Source of the DNA: Micromonospora sp. NBC_01699
Lineage (GTDB): Bacteria; Actinomycetota; Actinomycetes; Mycobacteriales; Micromonosporaceae
DNA length: 64,000 nucleotides
Direction of reading: 5' to 3'
NCBI RefSeq assembly: GCF_036250065.1
Contig: NZ_CP109199.1
Coordinates: 8,216,329-8,280,328, forward strand
Shown here: positions 7,998-16,617 of the stretch, in pieces
How the letters are laid out: each line of letters opens with the position of its first letter
How positions within the stretch are numbered: position 1 is the first letter of the stretch
Translations under genes and position numbers: made by a program
Notes under the pieces: generated by a model
Database searches by the model: none
Told to the model about the DNA's origin: nothing
Seen by the model: only the letters and a program-made list of their open reading frames with translations

Positions 7998-9512
7998 ATG
8001 ACCACCTCGCCCATCGAACGGGCTGCCGACTCGTTCGCGGCCGAACTCTCCAAACGGCGGGTCGAGCGGGGCATGACCAAGAAGCAGCTCGCCGCCCGGA
8101 TGGGGTTCGACCCCTCCTATGTCAGCCACGTAGAGGGCCGGCGCCACCGGCCCACCGAGGACTTCGCCCGCCGAGCCGAGGCCGTACTCGGCGCGTCCGG
8201 TGCGATCTGGCAACGCTTCCAGGAGTACGACGAACTCCGGCACGCCCGGACGAGCCTGACCGCCCATCGGGACCCGCCCGTACCCGAGCAGTGGTTGCCG
8301 CCCGGCACCGGGCTCATCGTCGAGCAGGAGTCCGCCACCCTGACATACCAGGAGAAGTCCTACCGGTGTGTCATCCGTCGCGCGCTCTACAACGCCGGCA
8401 CCGAACCCGTCACCCGCTACCTGGTCCGGGTGGCCGTCGACCGCTACCCCAGCGACCCCGGACGATCCAACCGGCACCACCGCGACCACCCGCTCACCTT
8501 CGCCGAGCTCGACCTCCAGGCGTTCTGCGGCGACGAGGGCGAGCCCGAGCCGATGGACTGGCGCAAGAAGCACGACCGGGACGCGTTCAAAGAGGTGTGG
8601 CTGCTCTTCGAGAACGCCAACGGCCGCTTCCCGCTCTACCCCGGCGAGCGGGTCACCATCGAGTACGCGTACACCGTCGGTGAGGAGAAGTGGGGTCCCT
8701 GGTTCCAGCGGGCCGTACGCCTGCCCACCCGGCAGCTCTCCGTCCGGCTGAACCTTCCGCTGGACCTCGACCCACAGGTGTGGGGGGTGGAGACCACCCT
8801 GTCGGCCGAGGAAGGCCCCCTCCGTACGCCCCTGCTCCGGCACGACGCCGACGGCCGGGCGGTCTTCGACTGGTCGACCGAGGAACCCCCGCTGAACGCC
8901 CGCTACCGCCTCGAATGGCGCTACCGGGCCCAACCCACCGTCGACACCGAGCCCGAACCACGGGCCAGCGACCGGATGCGGGCCGCCGGCATCGTCCAAC
9001 GCGGCGCGGCCCTGCTGCGGCAGCCGGCCCAGCCGTTCGAACTGCCCCGGGACGAGGCCACCGCCCGCGACGTCGTCTACCAACTCCGCGCGGCCCTGCA
9101 CCGGCTGGACGAACTGCACCCGTTCAGCAAGGGTGTCGGACTCGCCGCACCGCAACTCGGCATCCCCTGGGCCGCCGCGGTCGTACGCCCGCCCGACCGG
9201 GACGCCGAACCGGTCGTCCTGCTCAACCCGCGCGTCGTCGACGCCGCCCGAGACACCGACGAGCAGTACGAGGGCTGCCTCTCCTTCTTCGACCAGCGCG
9301 GCCTGGTGGCCCGTCCGCTCCGACTCGACGTCGAACACGCGCGATGGGACGGCGGACGGGCGATCACCTCCTTCGAGTTCGCCATGGCCCGACTCGTCGC
9401 CCACGAGATCGACCACCTCGAAGGCAAGCTCTACATCGACCGCATGGACCCCAACATCCCCCTCGTCCCGGTCGAGGAATACCGCGAAACCGGCAGCCCC
9501 TGGCGGTACTAG
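7998..9512 (+). CDS. HTH-peptide deformylase fusion
   Basis: 504 residues from ATG 7998 with TAGGAA upstream. Residues ~10-65 form an XRE-type helix-turn-helix (GMTKKQLAARMGFDPSYVSHVEG). A middle region of ~270 residues is beta-rich and not recognised. The C-terminal ~150 residues are a peptide deformylase with all three motifs: GVGLAAPQLG at 379-388, EGCLS at 425-429 with metal ligand C427, and HEIDH at 469-473 (ligands H469 and H473, catalytic E470). Deformylases are normally ~180-residue single-domain proteins that remove N-formyl groups from nascent chains. The HTH may be regulatory or a protein-interaction module. Convergent with the flavohaemoprotein gene. Confidence 0.88.
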   Translation: MTTSPIERAADSFAAELSKRRVERGMTKKQLAARMGFDPSYVSHVEGRRHRPTEDFARRAEAVLGASGAIWQRFQEYDELRHARTSLTAHRDPPVPEQWLPPGTGLIVEQESATLTYQEKSYRCVIRRALYNAGTEPVTRYLVRVAVDRYPSDPGRSNRHHRDHPLTFAELDLQAFCGDEGEPEPMDWRKKHDRDAFKEVWLLFENANGRFPLYPGERVTIEYAYTVGEEKWGPWFQRAVRLPTRQLSVRLNLPLDLDPQVWGVETTLSAEEGPLRTPLLRHDADGRAVFDWSTEEPPLNARYRLEWRYRAQPTVDTEPEPRASDRMRAAGIVQRGAALLRQPAQPFELPRDEATARDVVYQLRAALHRLDELHPFSKGVGLAAPQLGIPWAAAVVRPPDRDAEPVVLLNPRVVDAARDTDEQYEGCLSFFDQRGLVARPLRLDVEHARWDGGRAITSFEFAMARLVAHEIDHLEGKLYIDRMDPNIPLVPVEEYRETGSPWRY

Positions 9513-9714
9513 ATTTCTGGGCCTCGCTCCGCTCGGCCGGCTCGCTCCGCTTCGCGCCGCCCAGTGCGGTGACTTCGTCCTGCGGGCGACGAAGGCTTCG
9601 CCTCGTCGTCCTCGGACGAAGACACCGCGGCGGCGCTCGGTCGACTCGCGACTCCGGTTGCGGTGGGGTGGGGTGGTGGGGCGGCCGGCTGGTGTGGGGT
9701 GAGGTGGGGGCGAC

Positions 9715-9771
9715 AAATACAGAGAAAGAGTGGCTATTTCCGGGGGGGGAAGCCACTCTTTCTCTGTATTT
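9715..9771. terminator. Perfect 21-bp hairpin, bidirectional terminator
   Basis: AAATACAGAGAAAGAGTGGCT (9715-9735) is exactly complementary to 9751-9771 across a 15-nt G-rich loop. The arm starts with AAAT and ends ATTT, giving short U-tracts either way, between two convergent genes (9512 and 9876). It is far less GC-rich than its surroundings. Confidence 0.7.
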
Positions 9772-9792
9772 GGGGTGGGTGTGGGGCTGGGG

Positions 9793-9832
9793 GCCGGGTA
9801 TCGGGCCCTGCCGGCAGGGCCCGATACCCGGC
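9793..9832. repeat. Perfect 40-bp palindrome
   Basis: Two 20-base halves meeting at 9812/9813 are exact reverse complements with no loop (left half GCCGGGTATCGGGCCCTGCC). It follows the 21-bp hairpin in the same convergent gap and could be a second terminator or a cruciform-forming site. Confidence 0.75.
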
Positions 9833-9875
9833 TGGGGGGAGGGGGCTGGGTGTCAGGGGTGGGCGTGGTGGGGGG

Positions 9876-10994
9876 TTAGAGGTCGCCGAAGGTGTCGTAG
9901 CGGATGTTGGTGGGGGGGACGTCGTGTTGGGCCAGGGTGCTCAGGATCGAGCGGACCATCGGGGCGGAGCCGGAGACGAAACAGTCGTGGGTGGTCCAGG
10001 GGCCGTACCGGGACAGCACTTCCGCGAGGTCGCCGCGCTCGCCGGTGAACTCGTCGTCGACGCTGCACGAGGGCAGCACCGACAGCCAGGGGTGCCGGGC
10101 GGCGAGTTCGTACAGCTCGGTGAGGCCGTACAACTCGTCCTGGCTGTGGCCGCCGAAGAAGACGTGCACCCAGCGGGTGCGGTTGTAGAGCGTCAGCTCC
10201 TCGACCAGTGCCTTGATCGGGGCGAGGCCGACACCCCCGGCGACGCAGAGGATGTCCCGGTTCGACTTGCGGTCCAGGACCATCGAACCCATCGGGGCCG
10301 CCAACCGGAGCAGGTCACCCGTCTTGATCTTGCGGACCAGGCTGCTGGAGACCCAACCGGCGCCGACCGCCCGTACGTGGAACTCCAGCACGTTGTTCTC
10401 GGTCGGCGCGTTCGCGATCGAGTACGTACGCCACAGTCGCGGCTGGTAGCGGGGGACCTCGATGCTGACGTACTGGCCGGCGCGGTAGTGCAGCGGAAAC
10501 TGGAGCGGGCGGCAGGTGAAGACGGCGACGTCGCGGCCCCGTCGTTCGTGGGTCAGCACCTCGGCATGCCAGAACGGGGGATTGGCGGCGTCGTCGGCGG
10601 CACCCGCGATCATCTTCTCCGCGATCAGCGCGTACGCGTCCCGCCACGCCTGGTCGTACTCGATGGTCCACTGCTCGCCCCCGGCGGTGCGCAACGCCAC
10701 CTGTAGCGCCTCGCCGACGAGCGCGTAGTGCTCCGGGGTGACATGGTATTTCCGGTGGTCGCGACCGAGCCCGCGCAGGAAGTCGGCGAACCGCTCCGGA
10801 TCGTCGAGCGTCTGCATCGAGGTGATGATCGCCTCCAGCAGCCGATCCCGCTGGCCGTCCATCTGTACGGGGAACAGCTCACGCAGTTGCGGGTTGGAGA
10901 GGAACAGGCGGGCGTAGAAATGTCCTGCGATCTTGGCCCGGTCCTCCTCGACCAGGGTCCAACTCTCCTTCAGCACCTGCGCCAGGTTGTCCAT
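9876..10994 (-). CDS. Flavohaemoprotein-type globin-FAD/NAD reductase
   Basis: 372 residues from ATG 10994, chosen over the upstream GTG because AAGG is well spaced. The N-terminal globin domain (~1-140) has FYARLFLSNPQLRELFP and GRDHRKYHVTPEHYALVGEAL, where the His is the likely proximal haem ligand. The ferredoxin-reductase module follows: RLWRTYSIANAP (FAD), GGVGLAPIKALVEEL (NAD phosphate loop) and CFVSGSAPMVRS. Such proteins oxidise NO to nitrate with O2 and NADH, or act as globin-coupled reductases. Length and order match single-chain flavohaemoglobins. Confidence 0.9.
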   Translation of the reverse strand: MDNLAQVLKESWTLVEEDRAKIAGHFYARLFLSNPQLRELFPVQMDGQRDRLLEAIITSMQTLDDPERFADFLRGLGRDHRKYHVTPEHYALVGEALQVALRTAGGEQWTIEYDQAWRDAYALIAEKMIAGAADDAANPPFWHAEVLTHERRGRDVAVFTCRPLQFPLHYRAGQYVSIEVPRYQPRLWRTYSIANAPTENNVLEFHVRAVGAGWVSSSLVRKIKTGDLLRLAAPMGSMVLDRKSNRDILCVAGGVGLAPIKALVEELTLYNRTRWVHVFFGGHSQDELYGLTELYELAARHPWLSVLPSCSVDDEFTGERGDLAEVLSRYGPWTTHDCFVSGSAPMVRSILSTLAQHDVPPTNIRYDTFGDL

Positions 10995-11202
10995 TGCGCC
11001 CTTCTCGATGACGACGTGCGGCCGGCGCACGTGCGAGCTTCTCGGATGGCGGGACCATGGGGCTGTCCGTCCCGATCAGGATGGGCACTCTCCGTGGATG
11101 TTGGTCGCACAGAATGTGCGATCGACTCCGGGGCGGTGGTGGCGAATGGAACTTCCGGCCCCGGAGGCGGTCGATCGCCACGGTCTGAGGCAGAGTGGTC
11201 GG

Positions 11203-11973
11203 GTGACGGTTGAGCTCGCCCGGCCGGTGTCCCGCCGGACCCTCGGCACCGAGGTGCTGCTGGTCCTCGGTGTGTCCCTCGGCCAGTCCGCGGTCTACGC
11301 GGCCGTGAACATCGTCGGCCGGCTCACCGCCGACCGGCCGCTGTCGCAGCAGACCGCGACACTCAACGCGTCCCAGTCCGCCCGACCCTGGCTCGACCTC
11401 ACCTACCAGTCGCTGAACATCGCGTTCGCACTGGTTCCGGTGCTGCTCGCCGTACACCTGCTCAACCGCGACCGGGGCGATGCCCGACTGACGCTCGGCC
11501 TGGATGCCCGCCGACCGGGCCAGGACCTGGCCCGGGGTGCGGGCCTGGCGGCCCTGATCGGGCTGCCCGGCCTCGGCCTGTTCTACGTCGCGGCCAAACT
11601 GGGGATCAACGTCTCGGTCGTCCCGGCCGCTCTGCCCGACCTCTGGTGGACCATTCCGGTGCTGGTGCTCGCCGCCGCACAGAACGCGATCCTGGAGGAG
11701 ATCGTGGTGGTCGGTTACCTGGTGACCCGGCTGCGCGATCTCGGCTGGCGGGTCGGCGCGGTGATCGCGACGAGCGCCCTGCTACGCGGTTCGTACCACC
11801 TTTACCAGGGCTTCGGCGCGTTCATCGGCAACGCGATCATGGGCGTGATCTTCAGCCTCTTCTACCTGCGGACGAGGCGGGTGCTGCCGCTGGTGGTCGC
11901 GCACACACTGCTCGACGTGGTCGCCTTCGTCGGCTACTCGGCGCTGCCGTCGAGTTGGCTCGACTGGCTGTAG
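11203..11973 (+). CDS. CPBP family intramembrane metalloprotease
   Basis: 256 residues, five or more hydrophobic helices. The CPBP (Abi) motifs are visible: ILEEIVVVGYLVTR (the EE...R motif), then ALLRGSYHLYQG with the conserved His, and VVAHTLLDV with the third His. The family cleaves within or next to membrane segments. The GTG at 11203 (VTVELARP) was preferred because it sits close to the first helix; ATG 11146 is in frame and would add 19 residues. Short repeats (11994-12073) follow the stop. Confidence 0.85.
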   Translation: MTVELARPVSRRTLGTEVLLVLGVSLGQSAVYAAVNIVGRLTADRPLSQQTATLNASQSARPWLDLTYQSLNIAFALVPVLLAVHLLNRDRGDARLTLGLDARRPGQDLARGAGLAALIGLPGLGLFYVAAKLGINVSVVPAALPDLWWTIPVLVLAAAQNAILEEIVVVGYLVTRLRDLGWRVGAVIATSALLRGSYHLYQGFGAFIGNAIMGVIFSLFYLRTRRVLPLVVAHTLLDVVAFVGYSALPSSWLDWL

Positions 11974-11993
11974 GCGACACGGCCGACCACGTT

Positions 11994-12073
11994 CGGATCC
12001 CGTCCCGACACGTTCGGATCTCGTCCCTGCCGTCATCGGATCTCGTCCCGGCTCGACCGGATCTCGTCTCGGC
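11994..12073. repeat. Four ~21-nt tandem repeats, CGGATCTCGTCC type
   Basis: Units start at 11994, 12015, 12037 and 12058, each opening CGGATCYCGTC. They fill the gap between the CPBP gene and the convergent EcsC-like gene. The 16-mer CTCGACCGGATCTCGT (12052-12067) recurs as its reverse complement at 48502-48517. Confidence 0.7.
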
Positions 12074-12081
12074 TGGCAGGT

Positions 12082-13437
12082 TTACTCCGCTGTGGGTGCC
12101 GGGCGGGCGGCGTTGGTGACGGCGGCGCGGTAGCGGGTCACCGCCCGTGCGGCGAGCCGCTGGGCGGCGGCCGAGTCGCCGGCTGCGGCGGCGAGCATCG
12201 CGGCACCGGGCAGTAGCCGTGCCGCGAGCCGCAGCAGCACCCAGCCACCGGCCTGCGCGGTGAGCGGTGCGGCAAGTCGCCAGCCCGCCTCCGCCAGCCG
12301 GTGCAGGCCGCCGCCGTCACCGTCCGGCGTGGCCGCGATGGCGGCGTCGAGCGCGTCGCGGGCACTGCGGTCGTCCGGATGCACCTGGGTCAGGACCAGC
12401 AGGTCGACGGCACGTTCCGGGTGGGTGGGGTCCAGGCCGTGGGCGGCGGCGAGGTGCAGCACCAACTCGGCCTGGGTCCAGGAGACCACCGCCAGCTCGG
12501 CGAGCGGTGCGAACAGGCCGGCGGCGGCCGATGCCGCGCCACCCGCGCCGGCCAGCCGGACGAACCGGGTGGTGACCAGCCGGGCCAGGCCGTCGGTGGT
12601 CGCGGTGGGATAACTGCCCCGGGTACGGGCCGACCACGCCTCGGCGGTGGGCCCGAACGTGCGTACGGCGGCGAGGGCCAGCAGTTCGGGGGTGAAGCCG
12701 GGGTGCTCGAACAGCCGCGTGCCAATCGGCGCTACGGGCCGGCTCGACGCTACGGGTCGCACCGGTGCTATCGGTCCCGTCGGCGCTATCGGTCCCGTCG
12801 GCGCCGCCTGGGCGGGTACGGGCGGTGATTCGGCGGGTTTGATGGATGTCGCCGCCTTGGCGGTTTTGACGGTCTTTGTAGCCTTTGCAGGCTTTGTGGT
12901 GGCGGCCTTGCGAGGGGTCCGCTTGACCGGTGCCGGTAGGGGTGTGGATGCCGGGGTGGCTGCGGCGTCGGGGACGGTTCCGAGGTCGGGTCCGGGTTGG
13001 GGTGGGGTCGGGGCGGAGGGGACGGCCCTGTCGGTGGTTTCGGCGTGGGCCGGTTGCTTCGTGGTGGCCTTCGCCGACGTGGTCGCCTTGCGAGCAGGGG
13101 TCGACTTCCTCGGCGCGGTCGCCTTTCGGGGGGCGGTGACCCGGGCCGGCTCGGGCTGGGGCGTCGGTGGTTCGGTGGTGACGCCGGAAGCTGGCCCGTG
13201 CTCATCCGGCTCATCCGGCTCGACGGGAGGCGGCGCTGGGCGCGGCGGCTGCTCATCGGGCGGGGGCTGGAAGAGCACCGCCGGCGCTGCCCCGGCCGTA
13301 CGCGCGGTGGCGGTCGGTGGTGGGGCGTCCGGCTGCGGCGGGGCGGTGAAGGCCGCCCTCGGCGTACGGGAGCGGGGCGCCGACTTCGCCTGCGGTCGGC
13401 GGCCGGGCGCTGGATCGGTGGGCGGCTGCTCCTCCAT
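12082..13437 (-). CDS. EcsC-like protein with long Ala/Pro/Lys-rich N-terminus
   Basis: 451 residues. Residues ~1-240 are low-complexity: a proline-rich stretch, then histone-like lysine/alanine/threonine repeats (TAPRKATAPRKSTPARKATT, VKRTPRKAATTKPAKATK) and GPIAPTGPIAP copies. The C-terminal ~190 residues form a helical domain (LFEHPGFTPELLALAAVRTFG, ATTDGLARLVTTRFVRLAG, GWVLLRLAARLLPGAAML) resembling EcsC-type actinobacterial proteins; function unknown. The lysine-rich tail might bind DNA or the membrane. No clear ribosome binding site precedes the ATG at 13437. Confidence 0.7.
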   Translation of the reverse strand: MEEQPPTDPAPGRRPQAKSAPRSRTPRAAFTAPPQPDAPPPTATARTAGAAPAVLFQPPPDEQPPRPAPPPVEPDEPDEHGPASGVTTEPPTPQPEPARVTAPRKATAPRKSTPARKATTSAKATTKQPAHAETTDRAVPSAPTPPQPGPDLGTVPDAAATPASTPLPAPVKRTPRKAATTKPAKATKTVKTAKAATSIKPAESPPVPAQAAPTGPIAPTGPIAPVRPVASSRPVAPIGTRLFEHPGFTPELLALAAVRTFGPTAEAWSARTRGSYPTATTDGLARLVTTRFVRLAGAGGAASAAAGLFAPLAELAVVSWTQAELVLHLAAAHGLDPTHPERAVDLLVLTQVHPDDRSARDALDAAIAATPDGDGGGLHRLAEAGWRLAAPLTAQAGGWVLLRLAARLLPGAAMLAAAAGDSAAAQRLAARAVTRYRAAVTNAARPAPTAE

Positions 13438-13605
13438 GCCCAGCGAGCCTAGTCCGGTTGACCGAGCTTCACCTCCCGGAAGTTGTGCGTACGAGCCAGG
13501 TCCGCCGTGTCGCGCACGCCCGCAGCACGGCGGACGGGATACTCGCTTTGCCTCTCCCGGTAGGGGACCTGTATTCTCGATCGGCGGTGGTCTGCTGACC
13601 ACCGG

Positions 13606-13696
13606 GGAGACTTCGCCTAGTCTGGTCTATGGCGCCGCACTGCTAATGCGGTTGGGGTCTTAAAGCCCCTCCCGGGTTCGAATCCCGGAGTCTCCG
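13606..13696 (+). tRNA. tRNA-Ser(GCU)
   Basis: GGAGACT pairs with AGTCTCC (13689-13695), discriminator G13696. Anticodon stem CCGCA/TGCGG encloses CTGCTAA, giving GCT at 13642-13644. A long variable arm and T-arm GGGTTCGAATCCC are present. CCA is not encoded. Confidence 0.97.
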
Positions 13697-13731
13697 CGCG
13701 AGATTGGCTTGTGTATGCTGATCGAGCACCT

Positions 13732-13804
13732 GCGCCCGTAGCTCAACGGATAGAGCATCTGACTACGGATCAGAAGGTTAGGGGTTCGAGTCCCTTCGGG
13801 CGCA
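13732..13804 (+). tRNA. tRNA-Arg(ACG), island attachment site
   Basis: GCGCCCG pairs with CGGGCGC (13797-13803), discriminator A13804. Anticodon stem TCTGA/TCAGA encloses CTACGGA, giving ACG at 13765-13767. The 3' half from the anticodon loop onward is repeated at 33956-33997. Confidence 0.97.
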
Positions 13805-14079
13805 CAGCATCAAAAGGGGTCTGACCTGCCGAAACGGTGGTCAGGCCCCTTCGCTGGTCTGTCCCTTGTGGATGATTGGGTGCTCGGTGGGTGCTCGTGC
13901 GACGAGCATCCCTCACGTCCTGCTCTGTCCGGTGGACCCGTGCCTAGTCCGGCTGGGTTTGATCATGGTGTGCCCTGTAGGCACGGAAGCCCAAATAGTG
14001 GGACATGGTGTTCCCTGGGTGGAGTGCGGCTACGGCCGTAACCAAAACGTGACAAAGTACTACTAGGTGCGCGGGCCGG
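13805..14079. other. Left island flank without gene
   Basis: The first ~110 bases resemble 33998-34110 downstream of the second tRNA copy and include hairpin GGTCTGACC...GGTCAGGCC just after the tRNA, probably its terminator. The remainder shows no coding signal. Confidence 0.45.
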
Positions 14080-14830
14080 GAGCGGGGCATCATCGCCGAC
14101 TGCACCACCCGCATGACCGACGGGGTGCGCGGGTCGACCGCGGGGTAGCCGGCCGACCGGTACGTGTCCACGGTGGCCTCGGCGCGGAACCGCAGCATCC
14201 GGTCGAACGGGGTGAGTCGGCCGGTGGCGGCTCGACCACCGGCACCACCTCGCCCGAACCGACCAGCGCCACCATCGCGTCCACACCGGTCTCGGTGACG
14301 CCGGCCACCAGCCGCGCCCACGGCGCCAGCCAGTCCGGCGAGATCTCCAGCGCCAGCACGGGCCGCGCAACCGACCCTCGGCGTCGTCGGGCCGGACCGT
14401 CAGGCCGAGCCGCCCGGCGGAGTCGGTGGCCAGGTACCGGACCCGGACGTCGCGGAAGGCACCGAGTTCCCCGCAGATCGCGAGACCTCGCCGACCAGAC
14501 CGTCCCAGAGTGCCCCGGCCGGACCCCAGTTCCTCGTGCCCCCGCCCGTCGGCGCAGCCGATGAACTCAAGCATCCGGTCCAGACCCTGGTCGCCGAGCC
14601 GGTCCCAGCGGCGCTCCCAGCCGAACCATTCCCGGCTGTCGTCCAGCCTGGCCGTGTCCCGGACCAGCACCGGATGCCGGCAGCCGAGGATGGACCAGGG
14701 CTGCGCCGGCCACAGTCACCAGTGGTCGACGTCGATGTCCGGGCTCAACTCGGACGAGGTCATGTACCGCCGCCCATCGTCTTGCAACTCGGTGGTGCAT
14801 GCGGCCAAGCTCAGGTGGGCGCAAGCCATT
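14080..14830 (-). pseudogene. Frameshifted hypothetical gene
   Basis: The minus strand encodes one protein-like sequence scattered over three frames. From the 5' end: LSLAACTTELQDDGRRYMTSSELSPDIDVDHW, then PVLVRDTARLDDSREWFGWERRWDRLG, GELGAFRDVRVRYLATDSAGRLGL, VLALEISPDWLAPWARLVAGVTE and PFDRMLRFRAEATVDTYRSAGYPA. At least three frameshifts or stops separate the pieces. The family is not recognised, but each piece looks coding, so this is a decaying gene at the island's left edge. Confidence 0.6.
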
Positions 14831-15287
14831 CGGCCACCCTGTCGGTGAAAATCACCTCATAGGGAAGACCTTGTAGGTCTTCCGCGGTCACATCCAGGCC
14901 GCGAGCCCGAGCTAGCTCGGCCAGCCTTGACCAATCGTGTTCCTGCTCCATTGCGCACTCTTCATCGTCGGGAAGCACGGCGCTCAAAATTTGCTGGGTG
15001 ATGCTTTTCCGAGTCTCGACGAGCGGTACAACACCACCTGGGACACCGGTTGACCTAGCAGTGACACTGAACCCGCGTTCCGCATGCAGGAGCACGCGCC
15101 GGCCGTCCTCCAGCGTCGCGAACTCGCTGACTATGAAGCTCCGGGTACTCGCATCCTCGGGGTACTCCCCAAGCAGATCGCAGCTGGCGCCCAGGCCAAC
15201 AACACGGCCGGGCTCGACCCGGGGAAGATTCTTGGGAGCACGGTAGGCGCCCGGGGCCGGGCGCCAGCCGGCTTCTCCGCTGCTCAC
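14811..15287 (-). CDS. Hypothetical protein
   Basis: 158 residues from a GTG at 15287 preceded by GGGAGCGA; a GTG at 15353 would add 22 residues. Internal stretches such as RSFIVSEFATLEDGRRVLLHAERGF and LPYEVIFTDRVAEWL look like a soluble folded protein with alternating strands, and the middle is acidic (LPDDEECAMEQEHDW). Its 3' end overlaps the start of the frameshifted 14080-14830 gene. No family was recognised. Confidence 0.6.
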   Translation of the reverse strand: MSSGEAGWRPAPGAYRAPKNLPRVEPGRVVGLGASCDLLGEYPEDASTRSFIVSEFATLEDGRRVLLHAERGFSVTARSTGVPGGVVPLVETRKSITQQILSAVLPDDEECAMEQEHDWSRLAELARARGLDVTAEDLQGLPYEVIFTDRVAEWLAPT

Positions 15288-15515
15288 TGTCTCGCTCCCG
15301 AAGCTCCTGTGATCGCTCCTGCTGTCACTTTGCAAACCGTGCCACCTGATCACAAGTTACGGGCGTCGCTGTGACAGCGGCGGTTGTTGGTCAGGGGCTA
15401 CATTCGAGGTCCGCGTGTGGCCCGTAATGCATCCCGGAAGGGTCGGCGACACCGTTCAGATCGACATCAGTAACCACCTGGGCGGTTGCACTGGCGGGCG
15501 TAGGTCCGGTGGTGC

Positions 15516-15690
15516 TCACCGCGCCAGTTCCCGATCCAACAGGGCCACGAAGGTGGCGTGGTCGGGCAGGCCGTTGATGGGCGTGCCGTTGATGAAGAAG
15601 GTGGGGGTGCCTCGGACGCCGAGGGTGGCCCCGTCGCGTTGGTCGGTTGCCACCCGCTCGGCGAAATCCGGGTCCTGGGTAGGTGTCCCG
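15516..15690 (-). pseudogene. DsbA-family thioredoxin-like C-terminal fragment
   Basis: About 57 residues (TPTQDPDFAERVATDQRDGA, VRGTPTFFINGTPINGLP, ending VALLDRELAR) match the C-terminal third of secreted DsbA-type disulfide oxidoreductases, including the cis-Pro loop GTPTFFI. The CxxC active site and N-terminal thioredoxin half are missing or out of frame, so it cannot be a functional oxidoreductase. Confidence 0.75.
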
Positions 15691-15884
15691 AATCGTTCCA
15701 CGGAGCCGGCGGCGGCGCGCCGTGGTCGTCGAGTCCGACAACGGGACACATGCCCTTCGAGATCCCGACAACCCTCGGTACGCGACGTAACCTGGCGGCC
15801 GCGAAGGTGTCCCCCGTCGAGGTCGAGACCGGCGAAACCGTCAGCCTGATCTTCGGGGAAGACGCCGTACGGGGTCACCCGAGC

Positions 15885-16162
15885 ATCACCCCGGCCGCCT
15901 CTACCGATTCGGCGGTGCAGCGGCGGTCACCGCGTTTGGTCTCGCCGCTGTCGCCAACGCTGTCGCCGATGCCGTGAACACGACGCTCGGTGTCGGGCTG
16001 GCGATCACCGCGGCCGTCCTGCTCGTCACCGGGGCGGTTGGCGTCGTCGCCGCCTGGACCATCACCACCCGCATCGAACGCGCGGCGCGTCTCCCGGGTG
16101 CACAGTCGATGATCAGTCCCCACGACGTGCATTGGGGCAACAGCGATGTGCTGAGCGGGTGA
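15885..16162 (+). pseudogene. Small membrane protein, probable remnant
   Basis: The plus-strand frame ending at TGA 16160-16162 encodes two hydrophobic helices, AAAVTAFGLAAVANAVADAV and VGLAITAAVLLVTGAVGVVAAW, followed by a short soluble tail. No plausible ATG precedes the first helix; a GTG at 15977 would make a one-helix, 61-residue protein. It lies directly before the small 16163 frame. Read as a leftover of a larger membrane gene. Confidence 0.35.
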
Positions 16163-16339
16163 GTGACGGTCACGTTGAGCTTCGAGACCGGCGAAACCCG
16201 CCGATTCAGTGCCAACGGCGTGACCGGCGTGCGGCTGGCGCAGCAGTTCGGGAAGCTTCTCGGCGCAGCCGCGCCTGAGCGACAGGGGGTCGCCCACACC
16301 CGAACCACCAGCGCAGACCGTCACGACGGCACCCGCTAG
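16163..16339 (+). CDS. Short hypothetical protein
   Basis: 58 residues from a GTG placed immediately after the preceding TGA (TGAGTG), so coupled translation is possible. The sequence starts VTVTLSFETGETRRFSANG and is rich in Arg and Thr towards the end. No domain or membrane segment is seen. Confidence 0.3.
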   Translation: MTVTLSFETGETRRFSANGVTGVRLAQQFGKLLGAAAPERQGVAHTRTTSADRHDGTR

Positions 16340-16617
16340 CGACCCCGCCACCGTACGATGCTCGCGGAGCGGGCGGCACGACTTCCGTCCGGGACACCGC
16401 GGGTACGATCCGGGCAGGGCCAGGCGAACATCGCGCGGTAACACCAGTTCGCTGGTGCCCCAGGAGCCGAACGTGACACTGCCTCGCCGCGCGGGAGCTG
16501 GGCCGGCCCGCGCGGATCGGGCAGCGGGATCCGCGCGGGCGTACTGGTACGGGTACCTCATCGTCGACCGACCTGACGTCCACCTCGGGCGGGGGATCGT
16601 GACGAGGAGAAAGGGGA

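Noticed and set aside
7728..9716. 662-residue minus-strand frame
   Set aside because: It is the antisense shadow of the HTH-deformylase gene, whose motifs are unmistakable on the plus strand.
12652..13663. 338-residue plus-strand frame rich in Gly and Val
   Set aside because: Antisense to the low-complexity half of the EcsC-like gene and overlapping tRNA-Ser; typical high-GC shadow.
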